Positions 7,443 through 12,913 of a stretch of 12,913 nt of DNA are shown here, piece by piece. The notes beneath the pieces were generated by a model. It did no database searches. It was not told where the DNA came from and was given only the letters and a program-made list of their open reading frames with translations. Position numbers and translations under genes: made by a program. The stretch is from DATJPR01 sp035506295 (GTDB taxonomy: Bacteria; Bacteroidota; Ignavibacteria; UBA10030; UBA6906), in contig DATJPR010000277.1 in assembly GCA_035506295.1 (NCBI GenBank), positions 1 through 12,913 on the forward strand. The letters run 5' to 3'. The first letter of the stretch is position 1. The number at the start of each line of letters is the position of its first letter.

Positions 7443-8402
7443 ATGGTTCCTCTGATGAAGATCATTCCCGCGGTGTTGATGCTCCTTTCCAGTTCTGCTC
7501 TTGCGCTGGGGAACCCTCCCCAGGATTCGACGGAGAACGACGCAAGATTGACGTATGGCAAACTCATTGCCGCGGGCAGCACCATGGTCACTGCCTGGGA
7601 CCTTCCGCAAGATCCCCTGACCGATTCCTCGCTCGCGGGGTCGTCTCGCGCTGCATTGATTCAACGAGGCTTCCGTGTTTTCATGCAGACGCCTGTCGAG
7701 GCGCCGAAGTTCGTCGGCAACCGGCTTGCCTGCGGAAACTGTCACCTGAACGGCGGCCAGCGTGAGCGCGCGCTCCCCGTGGTCGGTGTGGCGCACGCGT
7801 TTCCCGAGTACAACAAACGTGAAGGACGCGTCTTCTCGCTCGAGGACCGCATCGTCGGATGTTTCATGAGAAGCGAAAACGCCACCGGCGTCGGCGCACA
7901 TCCCGACACGGCGTCGGACGACGTCGTTGCCCTTGCAGCGTATATCCGCTGGCTTGCAGAGAACGTCGCACCGGGAGACAAGCTTCCGTGGCGCGGGAAG
8001 AATGTCATCCCTTCGGACAGCTGCCTTCCCATCGACAAACTCGACCCCGCTCGCGGGAAAGCGCTGTATCTTGCACAGTGCACAACCTGTCACGGAAAAA
8101 ACGGGCAGGGGGTGCAGATCGGTGACAAGAAGGCAGGACCGCTCTGGGGCCCGAACTCATGGAACGACGGTGCCGGCGCCGCGCGCATCTATACGCTGGC
8201 AGGCTTCATTCGGTACGCGATGCCGTATCTGAAGCCCGGCAGCCTGAGCAATGAAGATGCCCAGCACATCTCCGCATACATCAACTCGATGAAAAGACCG
8301 CGATACCCGTTCAAGGACAGGGATTACACGGTCAGCGGAGTGCCGCGCGACGCCGTGTACTATCGTCGGCCGGCAGTCCTGAGTTATCCCGCGAAGCAAT
8401 AG
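7443..8402 (+). CDS. tsdA: TsdA-like di-heme cytochrome c (thiosulfate dehydrogenase)
   Basis: This encodes 319 residues. ATG 7443 is used here; ATG 7455 (MKIIPAVLMLL) is an equally good start, and neither has a strong ribosome binding site. The N-terminus is a Sec signal peptide. Heme 1 is at CGNCH (Cys97, Cys100, His101) followed by LNGGQRERALPVVGVAHAFPEY. Cys140 in EDRIVGCFMRSENATG matches the Cys that ligates the first heme in TsdA. Heme 2 is at CTTCH (Cys213, Cys216, His217), followed by LWGPNSWNDGAGAARIYTLAGFIRYAMP with the likely distal Met260. TsdA couples two thiosulfates to tetrathionate in the periplasm, or runs the reverse. Its neighbours are all sulfur-related. A related di-heme enzyme acting on another thiol or thiosulfonate cannot be excluded. 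The gene overlaps the convergent DsrE-like gene by 19 bp. Confidence 0.82.
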   Translation: MVPLMKIIPAVLMLLSSSALALGNPPQDSTENDARLTYGKLIAAGSTMVTAWDLPQDPLTDSSLAGSSRAALIQRGFRVFMQTPVEAPKFVGNRLACGNCHLNGGQRERALPVVGVAHAFPEYNKREGRVFSLEDRIVGCFMRSENATGVGAHPDTASDDVVALAAYIRWLAENVAPGDKLPWRGKNVIPSDSCLPIDKLDPARGKALYLAQCTTCHGKNGQGVQIGDKKAGPLWGPNSWNDGAGAARIYTLAGFIRYAMPYLKPGSLSNEDAQHISAYINSMKRPRYPFKDRDYTVSGVPRDAVYYRRPAVLSYPAKQ

Positions 8403-9067
8403 GTGCAGCCGTGTTCCTGCGCGCGATTGACGGCGAGGACGCCCGAAGGGACAAGCTGGATGCCTGGATAGATCCCGGCGACCCAGTCTTTCTTGACCAT
8501 GTCGGGGTCCTGTTTCATATCCTTGGCGACCATACTGCTCATCACGGTCAGCGCCATGTCGCAAATGCCGAAGAGCACACCGCTCTGCATCAGCTGGTCG
8601 ATCGACATGCCGGGGAGCGGGAGTGCGCCCTCTTTCGGCTGCCAGAAGGGGTTCGTTGTGAGAACGGATTTCGTCATCAGGTCGGTGACCTTGAAGACGT
8701 CCTTGAAGTTATATTTTTCCCACACTCGGGATTCCATGCCGAGGGCGATCCCTTCATGCCGCAGCACGACGACCGCCGTCACATCCTTTTCGTCCGCGCC
8801 GGCGGCTTTGTTCGTCATAAGAAAAACGCGTGCCCAGGCGAGGGGGAGACCGCTGTTCGATTCCGCAGCGTCGAACACCTGTCGGTGCTTGCCGTTGATT
8901 TTCTGAAGCCAGTTTTCGAAACCGGAGGTGTCGGGTGAAGGGGAGAGGAGATCCTTGGCGAATCCAAGGTTTGCAGGAAAGGATATGCCGGCCACTCCAA
9001 CGGAGGCCGAAGCGAGGAGGGTTCCGAGGAACTGGCGACGTTGATACGTTTGCTGGGGAGCAGACAT
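8384..9067 (-). CDS. Tat-exported DsrE-like protein with C-terminal CxxC
   Basis: This encodes 227 residues. The ATG at 9067 has a near-perfect AGGAGG at 7-bp spacing; upstream in-frame codons are ignored. The N-terminus (TYQRRQFLGTLLASASVGVAG) is a twin-arginine signal, cleaved probably near residues 35-37. The body matches the DsrE-like fold seen in periplasmic members: KHRQVFDAAESNSGLPLAWARVF, DVTAVVVLRHEGIALGM, VWEKYNF and MQSGVLFGICDMALTVMSS, with Cys169 at the usual sulfur-carrier position. The extreme C-terminus is HGCTYCFAG, a CxxC (Cys221, Cys224) three residues from the end, which could be a redox or metal site. Tat export implies folding or cofactor loading in the cytoplasm. It is convergent with tsdA and divergent from the YedE pair. 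The function is inferred to be periplasmic sulfur transfer. Confidence 0.8.
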   Translation of the reverse strand: MSAPQQTYQRRQFLGTLLASASVGVAGISFPANLGFAKDLLSPSPDTSGFENWLQKINGKHRQVFDAAESNSGLPLAWARVFLMTNKAAGADEKDVTAVVVLRHEGIALGMESRVWEKYNFKDVFKVTDLMTKSVLTTNPFWQPKEGALPLPGMSIDQLMQSGVLFGICDMALTVMSSMVAKDMKQDPDMVKKDWVAGIYPGIQLVPSGVLAVNRAQEHGCTYCFAG

Positions 9068-9122
9068 AGTAGTGCCTCCTGTTGGTGTTGTGGCTGATGG
9101 TATGAGAAAGAACAGTGGGGCG

Positions 9123-9151
9123 AGTATACATATTTGGCAAAAAAGGCGCAA
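9123..9151 (-). promoter_or_regulatory. Candidate promoter of the Tat DsrE-like gene
   Basis: On the minus strand TTGCGC (9151-9146) and TATACT (9128-9123) are 17 bp apart. The -10 matches 5 of 6 consensus bases, the -35 only 3 of 6. Transcription would begin near 9116, about 50 bp before the start codon at 9067. The divergent gap (9068-9183) is AT-rich compared with its surroundings, as expected for promoters, and must also drive the plus-strand YedE pair, for which I see no clear promoter. Confidence 0.35.
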
Positions 9152-9183
9152 CTGTTTTCAAAATTATTTTCGGTGAGGCAGCG

Positions 9184-9744
9184 ATGGAATCTGGTTCGGT
9201 GTTTTGGCCATGGTACGTGACGGGACCATTGATCGGATTGTACGTGCCGGTTCTCTATTTTCTTGTGAACAGGCATTTCGGGGTTTCCTCCACGTTTCGC
9301 GACTTTTGCGCGGCGGTCCTGCGGCCGAAAGTGCCCTACTTTCAGTATAACTGGAAAGACCATCGCTGGAGGATGGTCTTCGTCGCGGGGATCGCCATCG
9401 GCGGCTTTCTTGCCCGGTCGGCACTCACCGCCGGCGCCAACGGAATCATTTCCGGCCACACGTTGTCCGTTCTCTCCTCCCTGGGGGTGAAGGATTTTGC
9501 CTCACTCGTCCCCCGCGACCTGTTCTCCTGGGAGTCGTTGCTGACTGTCCGCGGGCTGTTGCTGGTGGTCGGCGGAGGATTCCTCGTGGGGTTCGGGACG
9601 CGATATGCCGAGGGGTGTACCTCCGGGCATTCGATCCACGGCATCTCGACGTTTCAGCGGGCCTCGATTATCGCGACGATCTGCTTCTTCGTGGGCGGAT
9701 TGATCTCAACCTATCTCTTGCTTCCATTGATCCTCACCATGTAA
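9184..9744 (+). CDS. YeeE/YedE-family sulfur transporter subunit (first half)
   Basis: This encodes 186 residues. The ATG at 9184 has GTGAGG 5 bp upstream. Four or so membrane segments are visible (WYVTGPLIGLYVPVLYFLV, MVFVAGIAIGGFLA, LLLVVGGGFLVGFGTRYA, SIIATICFFVGGLI). The hallmark GTRYAEGCTSGHSIHG contains Cys145, the conserved cysteine that relays sulfur compounds in YeeE/TsuA-type thiosulfate transporters. Full-length YeeE has two such halves; here they are encoded by two genes 11 bp apart, like the split transporter genes found with rhodanese-MBL genes in BigR-type operons. Substrate is probably thiosulfate or another sulfane-sulfur ion; import is inferred. Confidence 0.88.
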   Translation: MESGSVFWPWYVTGPLIGLYVPVLYFLVNRHFGVSSTFRDFCAAVLRPKVPYFQYNWKDHRWRMVFVAGIAIGGFLARSALTAGANGIISGHTLSVLSSLGVKDFASLVPRDLFSWESLLTVRGLLLVVGGGFLVGFGTRYAEGCTSGHSIHGISTFQRASIIATICFFVGGLISTYLLLPLILTM

Positions 9745-9755
9745 GGGAAGATGGC

Positions 9756-10166
9756 ATGGTCTATATCGTCGTGTTGAGTCTGGGCATCTTCTTCGGGATG
9801 ATCCTGACGAACGGACAGGTTATTTCATGGTTTCGGATTCAGGAGATGTTCCGATTCGATGCGTTCCACATGTACGGAGTGATTGGCTCTGCCATTCTGG
9901 TCGGCGCAATCTCCATGCAGGTGTTGAAGAGACTGAACGTGCGCTCCTGGACGGGAGAAGCCATTGTTATCGAGCAAAAGACGTTGGAGAAGGGAACAGT
10001 GTTCGGGGGAATACTCTTCGGCATCGGGTGGGCTCTGACAGGAGCCTGCCCGGGTCCGCTCTACGCGCTGACGGGGAACGGTTACCCGGCCTTTGCCGTC
10101 GCCCTTCTGAGCGCGATGGGAGGAGCGTATGTGTATGGGGTGCTAAAGAGCAAGCTCCCTCACTAA
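9756..10166 (+). CDS. YeeE/YedE-family sulfur transporter subunit (second half)
   Basis: This encodes 136 residues. ATG 9756 is chosen because the preceding AGGGAAG is well placed and the protein then starts directly with a membrane segment (MVYIVVLSLGIFFGMIL). Further segments follow (MYGVIGSAILVGAISM, GTVFGGILFGIGWALTGACPG, AFAVALLSAMGGAYVYGVL). The ALTGACPGPLYAL motif carries Cys98, the equivalent of the GCTSGH cysteine in the upstream subunit. The gene starts 11 bp after the first half and in a different frame, so the pair is almost certainly translated as an operon and forms a two-subunit channel. A frameshifted single gene is unlikely because each half has its own start, ribosome binding site and complete motif. 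Confidence 0.87.
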   Translation: MVYIVVLSLGIFFGMILTNGQVISWFRIQEMFRFDAFHMYGVIGSAILVGAISMQVLKRLNVRSWTGEAIVIEQKTLEKGTVFGGILFGIGWALTGACPGPLYALTGNGYPAFAVALLSAMGGAYVYGVLKSKLPH

Positions 10167-10168
10167 CT

Positions 10169-10253
10169 CAAATCCCAATCGACAATCGACAATCGGCAAT
10201 CGGCAATGGGCAATCCATCCCGAAGGAACCCTTACGGGACAATCGACACTCGA
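10169..10253 (-). repeat. Degenerate 7-bp tandem repeat array, right copy, with internal hairpin
   Basis: Seven 7-bp units run from 10169 to 10217: CAAATCC, CAATCGA twice, CAATCGG twice, CAATGGG, CAATCCA. Two more units (CAATCGA, CACTCGA) lie at 10240-10253. Between them is a hairpin at 10218-10239 (TCCCGAAGG / CCTTACGGGA with loop AAC and one bulged A). The array starts 2 bp after the stop of the plus-strand YedE gene and ends 2 bp before the stop of the convergent YCII gene. It is inverted relative to the array at 5764-5791. Confidence 0.85.
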
Positions 10254-10255
10254 TA

Positions 10256-10621
10256 TTATCGTTGTTCAAACACGGTCACTTGTCGAATCTCCAGTGCCCA
10301 GCCGCGATCTTCTCCCATCCGCACGGCGGGATGCAGTGACGCGATACGGATTGCCTCCTGCTCGTCCTTTGCTTCAATGATGAATGCCCCGCCGATCTGC
10401 TCTTTTGTCTCGATATAGGGTCCGTCAGTCACACTGACTTTTCCCTTCACGTTGCGAACGATGGTCGATTTCTGGTCGACCCCGGCGTCGATGATCAGGT
10501 GGCCGCTCTCATAAAGTTCCACAATCACCTGTTGGCATTTGCCCATGAGCGCATCAAGTTCCGCCTTCGGAAGAGCGTCCATCTTCTTCTTGTCGAAGTA
10601 CCCCAGGCACATGTATTTCAT
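10256..10621 (-). CDS. YCII-family (DGPF domain) protein
   Basis: This encodes 121 residues from the ATG at 10621; in-frame codons upstream to 10708 are less likely because the family normally begins MKYM-L. A weak GGAAA lies upstream. The YCII/DGPF signature is clear: KYMCLGYFD, a central SVTDGPYIETKEQIGGAFIIEAKDEQEAIRIASLHP, and a final EIRQVTVFEQ. Members form small ferredoxin-like alpha/beta dimers with a putative active-site His/Asp; their reaction is mostly unknown, and many sit near ECF sigma factor genes. No sigma factor is present here. The gene is divergent from the amidotransferase (137-bp gap). Confidence 0.85.
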   Translation of the reverse strand: MKYMCLGYFDKKKMDALPKAELDALMGKCQQVIVELYESGHLIIDAGVDQKSTIVRNVKGKVSVTDGPYIETKEQIGGAFIIEAKDEQEAIRIASLHPAVRMGEDRGWALEIRQVTVFEQR

Positions 10622-10725
10622 TCGCGCGTTTCCGTATGATAGTGGAAGAATGATATGTCTTGGCGACGTTCTATGGTCGTTTGCGCCCGGCGGATTTCGA
10701 CACTTCAATAAACCCCGGCGACCTT

Positions 10726-10740
10726 GACCGGGTTCCGGTC
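10726..10740. other. Perfect hairpin just upstream of the amidotransferase start
   Basis: GACCGG-GTT-CCGGTC is a 6-bp perfect stem with a 3-nt loop, ending 18 bp before the ATG at 10759 and close to its ribosome binding site (10752-10755). No T tract follows, so it is not a terminator. It could be an operator or a structured leader; chance occurrence in GC-rich DNA is also possible. Confidence 0.25.
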
Positions 10741-10758
10741 GCGGGAGAAACGGAGAAC

Positions 10759-11448
10759 ATGAGAGCTCACGTCCTGCAGCACGTTCCTTTCGAAGGCCCC
10801 GGAAGTATCGAGGCGTGGCTTAACGATGCCGGCTGGGAGACAACTGGCACGCGATTCTTTCACTCTGAATCATTGCCGGACTTCCAAAAGCTCAACTTCC
10901 TCATCGTCCTCGGCGGTCCGATGAGCGTCAAAGATGAAGCAACGGTTCCCTGGCTTGCCGGGGAGAAGCGATTCATCCGGGATGCCATTGCCGGTGGAGT
11001 CCCTGTGCTGGGGATATGTCTCGGCGCGCAGCTCATCGCCAGCGCGCTTGGCGCTGATGTCCGGAAGAACACTCAGAAAGAGATCGGCTGGTTCCCCGTG
11101 CAGGGCATCCCGCCGGCTGATCGATCGTGTTACCAATTCCCCGCCTCGATGGATGTGTTCCACTGGCACGGCGAGACGTTCGACTTGCCGGCAGCTGCAG
11201 TGCACCTTGCGCGAAGCGAGGCATGCGAGAACCAGGCGTTCCAGCTCGGGAGATCGGTCATCGGTCTGCAGTTCCACCTTGAGACTACGCCCGGGTCGGC
11301 GAAAGAGCTTGTGGAGCATTGCCGATCCGAGCTGGTGCCGGCGCGGTTTGTCCAAAACGAGAAGACACTCCTTGAACAGTCCATTGAAAAATCCCGCCAG
11401 GCAAATGCGCTGATGGCAGAGGTTGTGTCCTATCTGACAGGCGGGTGA
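10759..11448 (+). CDS. Class I glutamine amidotransferase (GMP-synthase-GATase-like)
   Basis: This encodes 229 residues. ATG 10759 has GGAG 3-7 bp upstream and gives the usual family start (MRAHVLQHVPFEGPGSI). The GATase fold motifs are complete: FLIVLGGPMSV (oxyanion region), VPVLGICLGAQLIASALGA with nucleophile Cys87, VFHWHGETFDLP, and VIGLQFHLETT with His173 and Glu175 of the Cys-His-Glu triad. This subgroup of free-standing GATase-like proteins is often called GMP synthase-like, but it lacks the ATP-pyrophosphatase domain and is not GuaA. Some relatives are gamma-glutamyl peptidases. It stands between a divergent YCII gene and a downstream glycosyltransferase, with no clear functional link. 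Confidence 0.88.
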   Translation: MRAHVLQHVPFEGPGSIEAWLNDAGWETTGTRFFHSESLPDFQKLNFLIVLGGPMSVKDEATVPWLAGEKRFIRDAIAGGVPVLGICLGAQLIASALGADVRKNTQKEIGWFPVQGIPPADRSCYQFPASMDVFHWHGETFDLPAAAVHLARSEACENQAFQLGRSVIGLQFHLETTPGSAKELVEHCRSELVPARFVQNEKTLLEQSIEKSRQANALMAEVVSYLTGG

Positions 11449-11515
11449 ATCCTCCGGACCACCGATTCCGTATAGATAAAGTACCTGTCATCTTGTTTCT
11501 CATACTCTCCCGCAC

Positions 11516-12913
11516 ATGCTCCAGCGTATTCGACAATTCCGATTTCTCCCCGAGTCCCTGATCATTCTCGGCTTCGTGGTCGTCAAGGTCCTCTTCCACA
11601 TGCTTCTGCCGGAATACGGCTTTCACCGCGACGAGATGTACTATGTCTCGATTGCGGACGGGTTCTCCTTCTCGAACCTCGACATGCCGCCGGGCTCGGT
11701 ACTCTACCTGAAACTCTTCCTTGTGCTGTTCGGGCATTCGCTCAAGGTGGTCCATCTTGCGGCTTCGCTGTGCGGCGGAATCGTGATTGCGTTCGGATGC
11801 CTGATCGCCAGGGAGCTGGGCGGCAAGCGCTACGCGATGGTGCTGACCGGCACATTTCTCCTCTTTTCCGGACTCCTGATCTTCGGCTCGCTGTACAGCT
11901 ATGACGATATAAGCTTCGTCGTGTGGGCGGCGGTCTTCTATGTGATTATCAAAATGCTGAACGGGGCCGACCAGCGTCTATGGCTGGTCGTTGGTTTCCT
12001 GATGGGAATCGGGGTGCTCACAAAATTAACCATCCTCTTCCTTGGCCTCGGGATCTTCGTGTCGCTCTGGCTGGTGCCGCAACGACGCTGGTACAAGTCT
12101 CCCTGGATCTGGGTGGGCGGAGTCATTGCGCTTCTGTGCGGCATTCCCTACGGGATCTGGCAATGGCAGCATGGCTGGTATTTTCTCTCTTACGCGGAAA
12201 ACTATGCCGGTAGGACGACGCACGCTTCGCCCGTTCTGGATTTTCTCTGGAACCAGATTCTGCCGAATAATCCGTTGCTCCTCCCGATTTGGTTGACGGG
12301 ACTTCTGATGCTTTTGATCAGGAAGGATTGGAAGCTGTACCGGTTCTTCGGCTACTGCTACTTCGTGCTGTGCGTGTCGCTGTTCATCCTCGGCGGGCAA
12401 TTCTATTTTGTCATCCCGATGTACGCCGTTCTCATTGCGGCAGGCTCAGTGCAGCTGGAGCAATGGATCGCCTTGATTGCCAGAACCGGACGTCGGGTCA
12501 CTCTTGCGATCGCCGTCCCGGTTGTTGCGGCGCTGCTAAGTCTGCCGATGCTGCCGTTTGCAGTGCCGCTCCTTCCCCCGGATATTCTCGCTCAATATCT
12601 TCGGCCCGTCGGAGTGAACGCGGGAGTGAAGACCGAGGACCGGCGCATCACGGACCTTCCCCAGCACATGGCGGATCGATTCGGGTGGGATGATATGGCG
12701 CGCGACGTTGCAGCGGTATATCGCGAGGTGGGGGGCGAATCAAGCGACACTGTGGGGATCACCACCGGGAATTGGGGTGAAGCGTCGGCCATTCATGTGT
12801 ACCGGAAAGAGTTTGACCTGCCGGAGCCCACGACGGGTGACGGATGGTTCTACTTCGAGACGGCTCATCACCCGAACTTCAAGCGAAGCTATGTTTCCGT
12901 CGGCGTATCGCGG
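11516..12913 (+). CDS. GT39/ArnT-like membrane glycosyltransferase, 5' part (3' end outside window)
   Basis: An open frame runs from ATG 11516 to the window end (466 codons) without a stop. No good ribosome binding site precedes the ATG, but it gives the expected first membrane segment (SLIILGFVVVKVLFHMLL). The GT-C signature follows: GFHRDEMYYVSIADGF (Asp39-Glu40 in the first periplasmic loop), then NLDMPPGSVLYLKLF. Multiple membrane helices continue to about residue 360, and a soluble C-terminal part with GITTGNWGEASAIHVYRKEF begins. This matches the PMT_2 (PF13231) family of dolichyl- or undecaprenyl-phosphate-sugar transferases that modify lipid A, proteins or glycans at the outer face of the inner membrane. 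Family members are usually 500-600 residues, so most of the protein is visible. The acceptor is unknown. Confidence 0.85.
   Translation, partial: MLQRIRQFRFLPESLIILGFVVVKVLFHMLLPEYGFHRDEMYYVSIADGFSFSNLDMPPGSVLYLKLFLVLFGHSLKVVHLAASLCGGIVIAFGCLIARELGGKRYAMVLTGTFLLFSGLLIFGSLYSYDDISFVVWAAVFYVIIKMLNGADQRLWLVVGFLMGIGVLTKLTILFLGLGIFVSLWLVPQRRWYKSPWIWVGGVIALLCGIPYGIWQWQHGWYFLSYAENYAGRTTHASPVLDFLWNQILPNNPLLLPIWLTGLLMLLIRKDWKLYRFFGYCYFVLCVSLFILGGQFYFVIPMYAVLIAAGSVQLEQWIALIARTGRRVTLAIAVPVVAALLSLPMLPFAVPLLPPDILAQYLRPVGVNAGVKTEDRRITDLPQHMADRFGWDDMARDVAAVYREVGGESSDTVGITTGNWGEASAIHVYRKEFDLPEPTTGDGWFYFETAHHPNFKRSYVSVGVSR

Noticed and set aside
7401..8093. Minus-strand open frame of about 230 codons antisense to tsdA
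   Set aside because: The plus strand carries unmistakable CxxCH heme motifs; the antisense frame has no recognisable domain.
9068..9183. BigR- or CstR-type operator in the AT-rich divergent gap
   Set aside because: I see AT-rich stretches but no convincing inverted repeat of either type, and no regulator gene is in the window.
9742..9756. Frameshift splitting a single YeeE/YedE gene
   Set aside because: Each half has its own start, ribosome binding site, membrane segments and Cys motif, and two-gene versions of this transporter are known.
10169..10253. CRISPR-like direct repeats
   Set aside because: The repeat period is 7 bp with no spacers and no cas genes; it is a simple degenerate tandem array.
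10759..11448. Full GMP synthase (guaA)
   Set aside because: Only the GATase domain (229 residues) is present; there is no ATP-pyrophosphatase or dimerisation domain.
11435..11490. TGACAGG / CCTGTCA inverted repeat as a terminator of the amidotransferase gene
   Set aside because: The arms are 7 bp with a loop of about 42 nt and no following T tract, so a terminator is not supported.

Overview
The window (12,913 bp, fairly GC-rich) is a bacterial chromosomal fragment. It is densely coding: no gene-free stretch exceeds about 140 bp, and I see no rRNA, tRNA, transposase or CRISPR array. Three traits point to a Gram-negative bacterium: exported beta-barrel-like proteins, Sec and Tat signal peptides, and a periplasmic di-heme cytochrome c. 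The gene mix (outer-membrane barrels, secreted pectin-type enzymes, exported DsrE-fold proteins) resembles the FCB group, perhaps an Ignavibacteria/Chlorobi relative. Good GGAGG-type ribosome binding sites argue against a classical Bacteroidia genome. The taxonomy is inference only.

Layout. (A) 1-1482 (+): the end of one predicted outer-membrane barrel gene, then a second complete one, closed by a hairpin at 1492-1515 shared with the convergent gene. (B) 1539-5763: a carbohydrate locus. A minus-strand pair encodes a CBM48-like/CE1-like esterase (3419-4564) followed by a large secreted TIM-barrel, glycoside-hydrolase-like protein (1539-3377). Divergently transcribed is a Tat-type GH88/GH105 unsaturated uronyl hydrolase (4699-5763). 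Together they suggest degradation of acetylated or feruloylated pectin or a similar uronic-acid polymer.

(C) 5801-10166: a six-gene sulfur module. It holds a Sec-exported DsrE-family protein and a rhodanese/metallo-beta-lactamase (persulfide dioxygenase-like) fusion as a minus-strand pair. A TsdA-like thiosulfate dehydrogenase is divergent from that pair. A Tat-exported DsrE-like protein with a C-terminal CxxC lies tail-to-tail with tsdA. Two half-size YeeE/YedE sulfur transporter subunits complete it. The outermost genes both point outward, and immediately beyond each stop codon lies an array of degenerate 7-bp repeats in opposite orientation (5764-5791 and 10169-10253). A reasonable model is periplasmic handling of thiosulfate and sulfane sulfur by TsdA and the two exported DsrE proteins, import by the split YedE transporter, and cytoplasmic persulfide clearance by the rhodanese-MBL fusion.

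(D) 10256-12913: housekeeping or unlinked genes. These are a YCII-family protein (-), a divergent class I glutamine amidotransferase (+), and the first 466 codons of a GT39/ArnT-like membrane glycosyltransferase (+) that runs off the window.

The most interesting part is region C: an unusual grouping of two separately exported DsrE-fold proteins with tsdA, a rhodanese-MBL and a split YedE, bracketed by inverted heptamer arrays.
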